A stretch of 64,000 bases of DNA from M55B129 sp034189085 (lineage in GTDB: Bacteria; Bacillota; Dethiobacteria; DTU022): positions 3,062 to 67,061 of the forward strand of contig JAXHVH010000008.1 of assembly GCA_034189085.1 (NCBI GenBank), in the 5' to 3' direction. The notes beneath the pieces are model-generated. The model was given only the letters and a program-made list of their open reading frames with translations, was not told where the DNA came from and made no database searches. Shown here in pieces: positions 8,138 through 16,531 of the stretch. Position 1 is the stretch's first letter, and each line of letters begins with the position of its first letter. The position numbers and the translations under genes are program-made.

Positions 8138-9120
8138 CTGTAGCAGCTGAAAAAGATATCATCATTGAAGCTAAAAATTTGAAAAAATATTTTACCAAGT
8201 CCACCGGGTTGATTGGCCGTCCTCTCACGGTGAGGGCAGTAGATGGTGTATCCTTTGATATTAAACCGGGTGAAACGCTGGGGCTGGTGGGCGAAAGCGG
8301 TTGCGGCAAAACGACCGTTGGCCGTACCCTGATTGGTCTTTACAAGCCTACTGCCGGCAATGTTTTGTACAAGGGGGAAAATTTGTTCCAGCAGGATGGA
8401 ACAATGTCCGAAAGCTACCGACGGCAGATGCAGATGATCTTTCAAGATCCGTATTCCTCGCTTAACCCGCGGATGACGGTCGGTGATATTGTCGGTGAGC
8501 CTATTGACATCCACAGCCTGGCCAACAACAAGAAAGAACGGCTGGAGAAGGTGCAGCAGATCCTTGAACTGGTGGGGTTGAGTGCCGAGCACATGAATCG
8601 CTATCCCCATGAGTTCAGCGGCGGGCAGCGTCAGCGCGTTGGCATCGCCAGGGCCCTGGCAGTAGAGCCGGAGCTGATTGTTTGCGATGAACCGATATCG
8701 GCGGTAGACGTTTCAATCCAGGCCCAGATAATCAATATGCTTGAAAATCTCCAGGAAGAACTGGGGCTTTCTTACCTGATTATTGCCCACGATCTGTCAA
8801 TGATAAAATATATTTCTGATCGGGTGGCGGTTATGTACCTTGGTAAAATCGTGGAACTGGTGACCAGCGAAAATCTGTACACCAATCCGCAGCATCCCTA
8901 TACCAAAGCCCTGCTTTCCGCCGTGCCTATTGCCGATCCGGAAATTGAAAGGAATAGGAAGCGGATTATCCTGGAAGGAGACGTCCCCAGTCCTGTTAAC
9001 CCGCCCAGCGGATGCTATTTCCATACCCGCTGCAACAGGGCTCTGCCCATATGCAGTGAAGTGGAACCGGGAAAAACTGATCTGGGCAACGGCCAGTGGG
9101 TGGCCTGTCACAATCTATGA
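8134..9120 (+). CDS. dppF: Peptide ABC transporter ATP-binding protein, DppF type
   Basis: A 328-residue ATPase, partner of DppD. Walker A GESGCGKT, FQDPYSSLNPRMTVG (Q loop), FSGGQRQRVGIARAL signature, VCDEPISAVD Walker B. The C-terminal GCYFHTRCNRALPIC cysteine motif is typical of DppF/OppF. Its ATG overlaps the dppD stop (ATGA). Last gene of the operon; no strong terminator follows, only weak hairpins before the next tRNA promoter. Confidence 0.94.
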   Translation: MTVAAEKDIIIEAKNLKKYFTKSTGLIGRPLTVRAVDGVSFDIKPGETLGLVGESGCGKTTVGRTLIGLYKPTAGNVLYKGENLFQQDGTMSESYRRQMQMIFQDPYSSLNPRMTVGDIVGEPIDIHSLANNKKERLEKVQQILELVGLSAEHMNRYPHEFSGGQRQRVGIARALAVEPELIVCDEPISAVDVSIQAQIINMLENLQEELGLSYLIIAHDLSMIKYISDRVAVMYLGKIVELVTSENLYTNPQHPYTKALLSAVPIADPEIERNRKRIILEGDVPSPVNPPSGCYFHTRCNRALPICSEVEPGKTDLGNGQWVACHNL

Positions 9121-9238
9121 GCTAATAGAACTGCGCACATCTAAAAAAAGGGTGCCTGGATAATTGGCAGGACAAAAAACAGGCCTTTTACAGGTTAGCC
9201 TGAATAAATTTGTCCGGCAGGCCAACCGCTGAACAAGG

Positions 9239-9267
9239 TTGAACAACCGGCTTTTTCATTGTATAAT
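9239..9267 (+). promoter_or_regulatory. Strong promoter for tRNA-Ser(GGA) and SRP RNA
   Basis: TTGAAC - 17 bases - TATAAT, ending 28 bases before the tRNA 5' end. It probably also transcribes the SRP RNA, since only a T-rich linker separates the two. Confidence 0.8.
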
Positions 9268-9295
9268 AAGTTCGTTGTAGGCTAAAGTTCAGCGT

Positions 9296-9391
9296 GGAGA
9301 GATGGCTGAGCTGGTCGAAGGCGCTCGCCTGGAAAGCGAGTAGATGGGGCAAAACCCTGTCTCGAGGGTTCGAATCCCTCTCTCTCCGCCA
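9296..9391 (+). tRNA. tRNA-Ser (anticodon GGA)
   Basis: A 96-base class II tRNA with acceptor GGAGAGA/TCTCTCC, discriminator G and encoded CCA. The anticodon loop CTGGAAA lies between CTCGC and GCGAG; GGA reads UCC/UCU. A long variable arm (GATGGGGC..ACCCTGTC) is present. Confidence 0.96.
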
Positions 9392-9401
9392 TTTTTTAAG
9401 T

Positions 9402-9673
9402 TTGGCCGTGCTAGACGGGGAGGTAGCGGTGCCCTGAACCCGCAATCCGCTATAGCGGGGTTGAACCCCTGCCCCCGGCTGCGCAGTTTCAGGATCAGCC
9501 CCGGGAAAGTAGTGTGGAAAGCCTGGTCCCGTGCGGCGCATGCTCATGAACCCCGTCAGGTCCGGAAGGAAGCAGCGGTAAATGAGATTTTGCGGGTGCC
9601 ACGGGAGCGCCGGGCTGGAGCCAACTAACCGGCAAGCGCCTGGAGGTGCCGGTCAAAGGCAGGTGCGCGGCCT
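9402..9673 (+). ncRNA. ffs: Signal recognition particle RNA, large Bacillus type
   Basis: About 270 bases matching the long Gram-positive 6S-like SRP RNA. The 5' Alu part reads GCCGTGCTAGACGGGGAGGT, the apical domain IV reads CAGGTCCGGAAGGAAGCAGC, and the 3' end GGTGCGCGGC pairs with the 5' GCCGTGC. It scaffolds Ffh for co-translational membrane targeting. The place between tRNA-Ser and dnaX is conserved in Bacillus and Clostridia. Ends are approximate to a few bases. Confidence 0.93.
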
Positions 9674-9679
9674 TAATTT

Positions 9680-10046
9680 ATGCCAAGATTAGATTTAATA
9701 GTGTTACTATACAGGGCTGGTATATACCAGCTGGAAGGGAAAGTGCCCTTCCCCCGGTGGCTTGACCGAAACAGTAAATTTTTCTCAATGACTGCAACCG
9801 AGGAAGAGACATCTGTTGTCTGACGTGAAGAACTGATCCTGGATTCCTGCTTTTCAGAATGCAGTTTTCGGGCCATTAAAATCAGGGAACTGTTTGATCT
9901 TTTCCTTAACGGGATAATGTCTTCACTTCTAAACCCTCTTGCCGCAGCGAAGATCAGCGTGTTTGCCATTTCCACCTACAATACAGGATATTTTAGTTAA
10001 AGAAGACAATTTCGATCGAACGGTTGATCTGTTAAGTGGGCATTGA
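9680..10046 (+). pseudogene. Broken ACT-domain (CASTOR/ACT_7-like) gene with in-frame UGA and frameshift
   Basis: Starting at ATG 9680 the translation MPRLDLIVLLYRAG is followed by KFFSMTATEEETSVV, then UGA at 9821-9823. The same frame goes on with REELILDSCFSE and LFLNGIMSSLLNPLAAAKIS, VFAISTYNTGYF, then stops at 9998. Shifting the frame there gives LVKEDNFDRTVDLLSGH and a stop at 10044. This is the layout of the ~130-residue double-ACT proteins (family pattern FFSxTxTxDExSIVC ... ISxFAISTFDTDYxLVKE). The UGA replaces the family's conserved Cys, and about two bases are missing before LVKE. No ribosome site precedes the ATG. Two lesions point to decay; a Sec codon at the first is possible but does not explain the second. 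Confidence 0.75.
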
Positions 10047-10100
10047 AACATCATATAATACTAATAGTACTGCTTCTCTGGTCCGAGGTGATTGAAAAGA

Positions 10101-11765
10101 ATGGCTTATCAAAGTTTGTACAGACGGCGGCGCCCACAGAAATTTTCAGAGATGACCGGGCAGGAGCATGTAACCCGTACTTTAAGCAATGCCCTGAGCC
10201 GTGGGAGAATTGCCCATGCCTATCTTTTCTGCGGCCCGCGGGGCACCGGGAAAACAACGGCGGCCAAGATCATGGCCCGGGCGATGAACTGCGAAAAGTT
10301 CCCGGTTGCCGAACCCTGTGGAGAATGCACCAACTGCAAAAACATAACAGCCGGGATTTCTATAGATGTCATTGAAATGGATGCCGCTTCGAACCGGGGT
10401 ATAGACGAGATTCGTGAACTGAGAGAGCGAACCCGTTTTGCCAGTGGCGAGTGCCGCTACAAGGTATATATTATAGATGAAGCACATATGCTCACCACAG
10501 AGGCAAGCAATGCCTTCCTGAAGACCCTTGAGGAACCACCGCCCAATGTGGTCTTTATCCTGGCCACTACTGACCCTTCGCGGCTTCCCTCGACAATCGT
10601 ATCGCGCTGTCAGCGTTTTGATTTCCATCTGCTGTCGGTTGATCAGATTACCGGATGCCTCTCCAAAATTTTACAGGAAGAAGGGTGGCAGGCTGAAGAG
10701 GAAGCGATTCGGCTCATTGCCCGCCTGGCTGACGGCTCTTTGCGAGACGCGCTGGGTATTCTCGAACAGGGTTCCTCTTATGGAGAAGATATTATTACAG
10801 CGGAGGTAGTGCGGTCAGTAACCGGGGCTACCAGGGTGGAAACCATTGCTTCACTGGCAGAAGCTGCTCTGGACAATGATCTAGACTCCGGGATGAAGGC
10901 GTTAGAAGAGATTATTTACAGTGGTCGTGATCTGCAGCTTTTTATGAGGGATCTTGTATTTGTTTTCAGCCGTCTGCTACAAGGTGAAGGCGAGCATGAT
11001 GAAGAGGGGTACTCCCTGTATGGTTTTGAAAAATTGATCAGGGGGCAGCAGGGAAAGATAGAGCAGGTTCGGTTGTTTGATGCCGTAGAATTGTTGCATG
11101 AAGTAGGTAGTGAACTGCGGCATGCCCATTTTCCGCAGTACATCCTGGAAGTGGCCTTTATCCGGCTGCTGCGGCTGCTGCATGGCAGGGTAAAAGAAAA
11201 GTCTTTACTTCGGTCGACTGTTGAAAGTGAGCAGCAGCCGGAAACCATGGAACAGCCTGAGCGGGCGGAGGAAAAAGCGCCCGTGCAAACCGGCAGTACT
11301 GGAAGTAAAATTGAGAAACCTGCCGCGGAAGAAGAGCAAACGGTAGAACCGGCGGATTCTTCCGGGATGGATAGCAGCATGGAAAGGCTTGCAGAAGCCT
11401 GGCCGCGCCTGCTGCAGGAAATCAAGAAAAGGCAAAGAAGTACTGCCGCCTGGCTGGAGCCCGCTGCTGTAGGCAGTCTTAAGGGGCGCCTGGTAACGCT
11501 GATTTACCCGCAGGAATACACTATTCACTGTGAAAGAATCATGGGTGAGTCGCATCGCCGTCTTGTCGAAGAGGTACTTTCTGCTTTTTGTGATGATTCG
11601 ATTACTATTAAAGCTGATCTTGCAGATGATGAAAAAGTAAATGCCAGCAGCGGTGAACCGGCAAAGGAGAAGAAACATCCTGCAGAAAAGAAAGATCAAC
11701 CGCCGGCTCCCGGGGCAGAAGAAGCGATGGAACTCTTCGGAGGGAAAATAATTGATTCTCAATAA
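10101..11765 (+). CDS. dnaX: DNA polymerase III subunits gamma/tau
   Basis: A 554-residue clamp-loader ATPase. Walker A GPRGTGKT is at ~45-52, a four-cysteine zinc motif (C..C..C..C with CGECTNC) at ~64-79, Walker B IIDEAHMLT at ~124, and sensor 1 with ATTDPSRLPSTIVSRCQRF including the SRC motif. The C-terminal ~200 residues are acidic and Lys-rich linker plus the tau domain. ATG 10101 is chosen because GAGGTGA lies 9 bases upstream; the TTG at 10092 adjoins that site. First gene of dnaX-yaaK-recR. Confidence 0.95.
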   Translation: MAYQSLYRRRRPQKFSEMTGQEHVTRTLSNALSRGRIAHAYLFCGPRGTGKTTAAKIMARAMNCEKFPVAEPCGECTNCKNITAGISIDVIEMDAASNRGIDEIRELRERTRFASGECRYKVYIIDEAHMLTTEASNAFLKTLEEPPPNVVFILATTDPSRLPSTIVSRCQRFDFHLLSVDQITGCLSKILQEEGWQAEEEAIRLIARLADGSLRDALGILEQGSSYGEDIITAEVVRSVTGATRVETIASLAEAALDNDLDSGMKALEEIIYSGRDLQLFMRDLVFVFSRLLQGEGEHDEEGYSLYGFEKLIRGQQGKIEQVRLFDAVELLHEVGSELRHAHFPQYILEVAFIRLLRLLHGRVKEKSLLRSTVESEQQPETMEQPERAEEKAPVQTGSTGSKIEKPAAEEEQTVEPADSSGMDSSMERLAEAWPRLLQEIKKRQRSTAAWLEPAAVGSLKGRLVTLIYPQEYTIHCERIMGESHRRLVEEVLSAFCDDSITIKADLADDEKVNASSGEPAKEKKHPAEKKDQPPAPGAEEAMELFGGKIIDSQ

Positions 11766-11780
11766 GGAGGAATATTGATC

Positions 11781-12098
11781 GTGAATGGTGGAATGGCAAA
11801 AATGATGAAACAGCTGCAGAAAGCTCAGGCTGAGATGGGTAAACTGCAGGAAGAAATTGCCCAGAAGACCGTTGAAAGTACCAGTGGAGGCGGAGCCGTC
11901 CGGGTGGTAGTCAACGGTCAGAAAAATCTTGTTTCCCTGCAGATAGATCCAGAAGTAGTAACGGAAGAAAACCGTGAAATGCTTGAAGATCTGATTATCG
12001 CCGCCGTAAATGAGGCGTTTCAGCGGGTTGATGAAATGGTTGCTGCAGAAATGCAAAAATTGACGGGCGGTCTTAACCTGCCGCCGGGAATGCTGTAA
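11781..12098 (+). CDS. YbaB/EbfC nucleoid-associated protein
   Basis: A 105-residue DNA-binding protein of the YbaB/EbfC family, B. subtilis YaaK. The N terminus MNGGMAKMMKQLQKAQ forms the amphipathic helix, the middle has TVESTSGGGAVRVVVNG, and the end is GGLNLPPGML, all typical. AAGGAGG at 11764-11770 lies 10 bases before GTG 11781; a TTG at 11775 is also in frame but too close. Sits between dnaX and recR as in most Firmicutes. Confidence 0.92.
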   Translation: MNGGMAKMMKQLQKAQAEMGKLQEEIAQKTVESTSGGGAVRVVVNGQKNLVSLQIDPEVVTEENREMLEDLIIAAVNEAFQRVDEMVAAEMQKLTGGLNLPPGML

Positions 12099-12122
12099 AC
12101 AAGGAGGTTGCCGAAACAGTAG

Positions 12123-12716
12123 ATGGCCTATCCGGGTGCGTTAAAAAAACTGGTTGACATGCTCTGCCGGTTCCCTGGGGTCGGTCCGAAAACCGCCCAG
12201 CGGCTGGCTTTCTTTTTGCTCGGCTGTCCGCGTGAAGAAGTCGTGGCCATCGCCAGGGCTATGGTGGAAGCCAAGGACAAGCTTTCTTTTTGTCCCGTCT
12301 GCGGGAGCCTGGCCGAGGATGAATGCCCCTACTGCAGTGATGCCAGACGTGACCGTCACCTGCTTTGCATTGTTCAGGAGCCGCGGGATGTTCTAATCCT
12401 GGAAAGAAGCGGGCAGTACAAAGGGCTTTATCATGTCCTGCACGGCGCCCTTTCGCCTCTTGATGGAATTGGGCCGGAAGAGCTGAAGCTTGAACAGCTG
12501 GTCAATCGTATCCGGGACACAGGAGTTAAAGAAGTAATTATCGCTACCAACCCCAATGTTGAGGGAGATGCGACTGCCGGTTACCTGGCCGATCTTTTAA
12601 AACCGCTCGCCGTTAGAGTAAGCCGGATTGCCTTTGGACTGCCGGTTGGCGGGGATATCGAATATGCTGATGATCTCACGCTCAGTCGGGCTTTGGAAGG
12701 CCGCAGGGAAATGTGA
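12123..12716 (+). CDS. recR: Recombination mediator RecR
   Basis: A 197-residue RecFOR-pathway protein. N-terminal HhH KLVDMLCRFPGVGPKTAQRL, a C4 zinc finger CPVC..DECPYC at ~57-72, then a Toprim domain with IVQEPRDVLILERSG and ATNPNVEGDATA, and the C-terminal GLPVGGDIEYADDLTL. AAGGAGGT sits 13 bases upstream of the ATG. In B. subtilis yaaL-bofA follow; here a convergent minus-strand gene does. Confidence 0.96.
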   Translation: MAYPGALKKLVDMLCRFPGVGPKTAQRLAFFLLGCPREEVVAIARAMVEAKDKLSFCPVCGSLAEDECPYCSDARRDRHLLCIVQEPRDVLILERSGQYKGLYHVLHGALSPLDGIGPEELKLEQLVNRIRDTGVKEVIIATNPNVEGDATAGYLADLLKPLAVRVSRIAFGLPVGGDIEYADDLTLSRALEGRREM

Positions 12717-12725
12717 AAAGCCTGA

Positions 12726-13346
12726 TTAGCCGATCTGGTCTTGCATGGCTGTGATTACCATTGCCGGCAGATGGGCATAATCTTCCGTTGGCAGGTATGA
12801 TGAAGCCGCTTCGTCGAAAAGGATATTGGCCGAAGCGGGCATTTCTTCATCACCTGGCCAGAGGATGAAACAGATGGGGACCCGGGGAAGAACCGGGATG
12901 GCGATACTTATTCCGCTCAGGGGAAGCTGGTAGCCGCCCAGTGATTTTGCTGCCTGCTGAAAATCTTCCGGTTTTTCGCCGAAAGCCTTTAAAAAGGGTT
13001 TTACTGCCCTTCCGTTAAAAGGATCAATATAAATTTGCCCTCCGGGAAGATGCCGAAAGGCGATCCACTGGCCGGTAAGGAGAGTCCCATTGGCGGTGAC
13101 CAGGTAATGCAAAAGAATAATGGCCAGGTATTTAGAAACTTCCTCACCGGTTTCCATAGTTACCCTGCCTGAAGGGTACTGGACCGAATAATTATGGTTA
13201 ATAAAGGGAAGCCTGAATTTGCTTTCTCCACTATCATATGCAACTGCAGCTCTGGCCGCTGTTGCTCCAGGATCGCATGTTTTGAACTGTTTTACCGCTT
13301 CTGCAAAGGTAACGTCGAGATTGAAGTAACTTCTTTTTTGAGACAT
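12726..13346 (-). CDS. DUF3786 domain protein
   Basis: A 206-residue protein of unknown function. The pattern PVLPRVPICFILWPGDEEMP ... ANILFDEAASSYLPTEDYA is the DUF3786 C-terminal signature, found in anaerobic, often corrinoid- or acetyl-CoA-pathway-bearing bacteria (known association; role unproven). ATG 13346 is preferred because AAAGGA is 8 bases upstream; an in-frame TTG at 13370 would add eight residues. The two minus-strand genes here break the recR-to-guaB backbone. It is likely cotranscribed with the upstream hydrolase gene (50-base gap). Confidence 0.8.
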   Translation of the reverse strand: MSQKRSYFNLDVTFAEAVKQFKTCDPGATAARAAVAYDSGESKFRLPFINHNYSVQYPSGRVTMETGEEVSKYLAIILLHYLVTANGTLLTGQWIAFRHLPGGQIYIDPFNGRAVKPFLKAFGEKPEDFQQAAKSLGGYQLPLSGISIAIPVLPRVPICFILWPGDEEMPASANILFDEAASSYLPTEDYAHLPAMVITAMQDQIG

Positions 13347-13396
13347 CCAAACCATCCTTTCATCCAACAAGTGTTTTGAGATACCACAGGTTCCCT

Positions 13397-14164
13397 CTAC
13401 CTGTGAATGTTTTGATTCATGACAAACCGGGATATAACCCGGTTGACTTTGTCCGGTTGTTCCAGCATAACCATGTGTCCTGCTCCCGGTATGATCTCAA
13501 GGGAACTGCATGGTATTGTGTCTTTCATAAAATGACTGTATTTAGGAGGAGTGAGACGATCGTCACTGCCGCAGATGATCAGTGTGGGGAGGGCAATGCT
13601 GGAAAGCTTTTCTGTAACATTGAAATTGTTGCAGGCATTTAAATCGGCATAATAAATTGAAGGATCAGCATTTTCCAGTTCTCGCCTGCTCATCCTGAGC
13701 AGGGCTTCCGGGACATCAGGGCTATACAGATAATCGTTCAATTGGGCCGGTATTCTGCCTGCTTTCAAGCTGTCCAGGAGATCAGGCAGGACCCGCAGAC
13801 GGCAGCCGGTGCTGAGCAGAATCAAACCTCCTATGGAGGAACTGTAACGGAGCCCCATCGTCAGGGTGACTGCGCCCCCCATAGAATGCCCGGCAACAAG
13901 AGGAGATTTAAGCCCGAGAGACTGGATAACCTGGTAAAGCCAGGCGGCATATTGATCAATGCTTTCGGCCGGTTTCCCTTCAGATCGACCGTGACCGGGC
14001 AGATCTACAGCCACAGGGTTGCATATTTTTTCGAGGGATTGTAACTGGTAAAGCCAGTGGTGGTGGCCACCACCTGACCCGTGGCAGAAGAGAACGGGCA
14101 TTCCTCCGCAGTTATTGTTCCCGGCGTAGAAGCAGTGTCCTCTCTCGAGATCCAGGTATGGCAA
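13397..14164 (-). CDS. Alpha/beta-hydrolase fold protein
   Basis: A 255-residue hydrolase. The oxyanion loop HGSGGGHHHW (~28-37), nucleophile elbow GHSMGG (Ser ~97), acid in CGSDDRLTPP and His in GAGHMVMLEQP complete the catalytic triad. It resembles serine hydrolases such as MhpC/BioH-like esterases, but the substrate cannot be assigned. TTG start with GAGGAGG 7 bases upstream. It is upstream of the DUF3786 gene in the same direction and divergent from guaB. Confidence 0.85.
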   Translation of the reverse strand: MPYLDLERGHCFYAGNNNCGGMPVLFCHGSGGGHHHWLYQLQSLEKICNPVAVDLPGHGRSEGKPAESIDQYAAWLYQVIQSLGLKSPLVAGHSMGGAVTLTMGLRYSSSIGGLILLSTGCRLRVLPDLLDSLKAGRIPAQLNDYLYSPDVPEALLRMSRRELENADPSIYYADLNACNNFNVTEKLSSIALPTLIICGSDDRLTPPKYSHFMKDTIPCSSLEIIPGAGHMVMLEQPDKVNRVISRFVMNQNIHR

Positions 14165-14241
14165 GGCTTTTCCTCCTCTTTATTAAAACAAATTTCGCCT
14201 TTGTTATCCCTTAATCCTGCTCCATATTCGGGTTATACAAG

Positions 14242-14270
14242 TTGACACTACCCGGGGGGTTTGCTATGAT
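14242..14270 (+). promoter_or_regulatory. guaB promoter
   Basis: TTGACA - 17 bases - TATGAT, 45 bases upstream of the start; near-consensus sigma-A promoter. Confidence 0.8.
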
Positions 14271-14314
14271 CATTTAAATAAATAACCTTATTTATACGGT
14301 GAGGAGAGAGTACC

Positions 14315-15769
14315 TTGGAAACAGATAAATTTTCATGGGAAGGGCTAACTTTTGATGATGTTTTACTGGTCCCTTCCCGCTCAACAGTGCTTCCCCGTGA
14401 TGTTAACATAACCACCCGGGTCAGCAGAAACATTAAGCTGAATACGCCCCTCCTGTCAGCAGGCATGGATACCGTTACTGAAGCACGTATGGCCATTGCT
14501 ATTGCCCGTGAAGGTGGTATTGGAGTAATCCACCGCAACATGACGATAGAAAAACAGGCTGAAGAAGTCGATAAGGTTAAACGTTCGGAACATGGTGTTA
14601 TTACCAATCCCTTCAGACTCTCTCCCGATAATATCCTTAATGATGCCGCCGCCCTGATGGAACGTTACCGTATTTCCGGGGTACCCATTACAGTTGGAGA
14701 AAAGCTGGTTGGAATTATTACCAACCGTGATCTGCGCTTTGAAGAAGACTATAACCGTCCCATCGGCGAAGCGATGACCCGTGAAAAACTGGTTACTGCG
14801 CCTGAAGGGACGACCCTCAAAGAAGCCCAGGAAATTTTACGCAAACACAAAATTGAAAAACTGCCCATTGTCGATGATAATTTTAATTTAAAAGGTTTAA
14901 TCACGATCAAGGATATTGAAAAAACTATTCAGTATCCCCGTGCTTCCAAGGATAGGAATGGACGTTTGCTGGCAGCGGCAGCAATAGGGGTGGGCAGCGA
15001 TGCCATTGCCAGGGCGCAAGCTTTGGCCGAAGCGGGAGCGGATTTAATCGTTGTTGATTCGGCTCATGGCCATGCTCAGACTGTACTGGATACGGTCAAG
15101 GAGATCAAAAAACTTTTACCGGATATCGAACTGATGGGTGGCAATGTTGCTACCGCTGATGGTGCCCGGGATTTAATCAAAGTCGGTGTGGATGCTGTGA
15201 AAGTCGGAGTGGGGCCCGGTTCAATTTGCACGACCAGAGTCATTGCTGGAATCGGTGTTCCCCAGATAACAGCTATTTTCGAAGCGGCGCGGGCGTGCCG
15301 TGAATATAATATCCCCATTATTGCCGACGGTGGAGTAAAGTTTTCCGGTGATGTTACAAAAGCTCTGGCCGCCGGTGCAGCAGCCGTTATGATTGGCAGC
15401 CTGCTTGCCGGCACTGAAGAAAGCCCCGGCGAATTCGAAATATTCCAGGGGCGCAGCTACAAGGTATACCGCGGTATGGGTTCACTGGGTGCAATGAAAG
15501 AAGGATCGCGGGATCGTTATTTCCAGGAGTACGAACAAAAACTTGTTCCGGAAGGCATCGAAGGAAGGGTCCCCTTCCGGGGAACTGTTGGCGATATGGT
15601 CTACCAGATGGTCGGCGGATTGCGAGCGGGGATGGGCTACTGCGGTGTGGCTAATATTGAAGAGCTGCAGAAGAAAACGCGCTTTATCCGTATCTCAGGA
15701 GCCGGCTTGAAAGAAAGCCACCCCCACGGGGTTCAGATCACCAAGGAAGCACCCAATTACAGTTTTTAA
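14315..15769 (+). CDS. guaB: IMP dehydrogenase
   Basis: A 484-residue enzyme oxidising IMP to XMP, the committed GTP-synthesis step. The TIM barrel begins LTFDDVLLVP, two CBS domains lie at ~95-205, and the active-site loop GPGSICTTRVIAG carries the catalytic Cys (~303). The flap SRDRYFQ and EGRVPFRG follow. Length is normal. TTG start with GAGGAGAG upstream, under its own strong promoter. Confidence 0.97.
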   Translation: METDKFSWEGLTFDDVLLVPSRSTVLPRDVNITTRVSRNIKLNTPLLSAGMDTVTEARMAIAIAREGGIGVIHRNMTIEKQAEEVDKVKRSEHGVITNPFRLSPDNILNDAAALMERYRISGVPITVGEKLVGIITNRDLRFEEDYNRPIGEAMTREKLVTAPEGTTLKEAQEILRKHKIEKLPIVDDNFNLKGLITIKDIEKTIQYPRASKDRNGRLLAAAAIGVGSDAIARAQALAEAGADLIVVDSAHGHAQTVLDTVKEIKKLLPDIELMGGNVATADGARDLIKVGVDAVKVGVGPGSICTTRVIAGIGVPQITAIFEAARACREYNIPIIADGGVKFSGDVTKALAAGAAAVMIGSLLAGTEESPGEFEIFQGRSYKVYRGMGSLGAMKEGSRDRYFQEYEQKLVPEGIEGRVPFRGTVGDMVYQMVGGLRAGMGYCGVANIEELQKKTRFIRISGAGLKESHPHGVQITKEAPNYSF

Positions 15770-15877
15770 ATTCTTTTCGGTTTTATATGAGAAAAAGTAT
15801 TGGTGGTCCTTTCTCTAAACCGGGAAGGTCAATCTGACTGAATCGACAGCAGCCCGGCCGGTGAAGAAAAGGAAGAG

Positions 15878-16531
15878 GTGTTCAAAACGCACGGCCTGTT
15901 TATTACACTGGAAGGAATTGACGGCTGTGGGAAGTCGACCCAGTCACAAATATTGCAGGATAATTTAAAACGGCAGGGAGCACCCTTTGTGGCAGTTCGC
16001 GAACCCGGTGGAACCCCTGCTGGAGAAGATATCCGGCGGATTCTTCTGCAGAAAAGTTACCCTCTCACCCTTTCATCAGAACTATTGCTTTATATGGCTG
16101 CCCGGGTTGAGCTCACGGAACGGGTTATCGCTCCTGCCTTGCTGGAGGGCAAACTGGTTCTGGGTGATCGTTTTGCTGATTCCACCCTTGCCTACCAGGG
16201 TTACGGCGGAGGAGTTGATCTAAACTGGATTCGTATGCTCAACGATAGGGCAACCGGAGGTCTTAAGCCTCATCTTACGATTCTCCTTGATCTATCCGTC
16301 GAAGCTGCTGCTGTCAGGCGCGGCCGGGCTGCCGACAGGATGGAAAGCAATGACCTTCATTATCACCAGCGGGTCCGACGCGGTTACCTGGAAATTGCGC
16401 GTCTGGATCCACAGCGGGTTGCGGTGATTGATGCTTCTACCGATGCTGAAGCGCAGGGCAAGCAAATCTGGCGCCTGGTTGAAAAATTGATGTTCCGGCA
16501 GGATGAAAAGGGGTGGCCTCATGAGCTTTGA
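15878..16531 (+). CDS. tmk: Thymidylate kinase
   Basis: A 217-residue dTMP kinase. P-loop GIDGCGKST (~13-21), DRY-like GDRFADSTLAYQG, and REPGGT match the family. The lid region has RRGRAADRME. GTG start with AGGAAG close upstream. It overlaps holB by 11 bases, as the tmk-holB pair does in many Firmicutes; the intervening yaaQ and yaaR of B. subtilis are absent. Confidence 0.95.
   Translation: MFKTHGLFITLEGIDGCGKSTQSQILQDNLKRQGAPFVAVREPGGTPAGEDIRRILLQKSYPLTLSSELLLYMAARVELTERVIAPALLEGKLVLGDRFADSTLAYQGYGGGVDLNWIRMLNDRATGGLKPHLTILLDLSVEAAAVRRGRAADRMESNDLHYHQRVRRGYLEIARLDPQRVAVIDASTDAEAQGKQIWRLVEKLMFRQDEKGWPHEL

Noticed and set aside
9673..9975. A 100-codon minus-strand open frame between SRP RNA and dnaX
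   Set aside because: It is antisense to the ACT-domain pseudogene, whose translation shows recognisable family motifs; the minus frame has no homology pattern and a poor ribosome site.
11205..12056. A 283-codon minus-strand open frame across the dnaX/yaaK junction
   Set aside because: Antisense shadow of two well-supported genes; Phe/His-rich composition is typical of reverse-frame artefacts.
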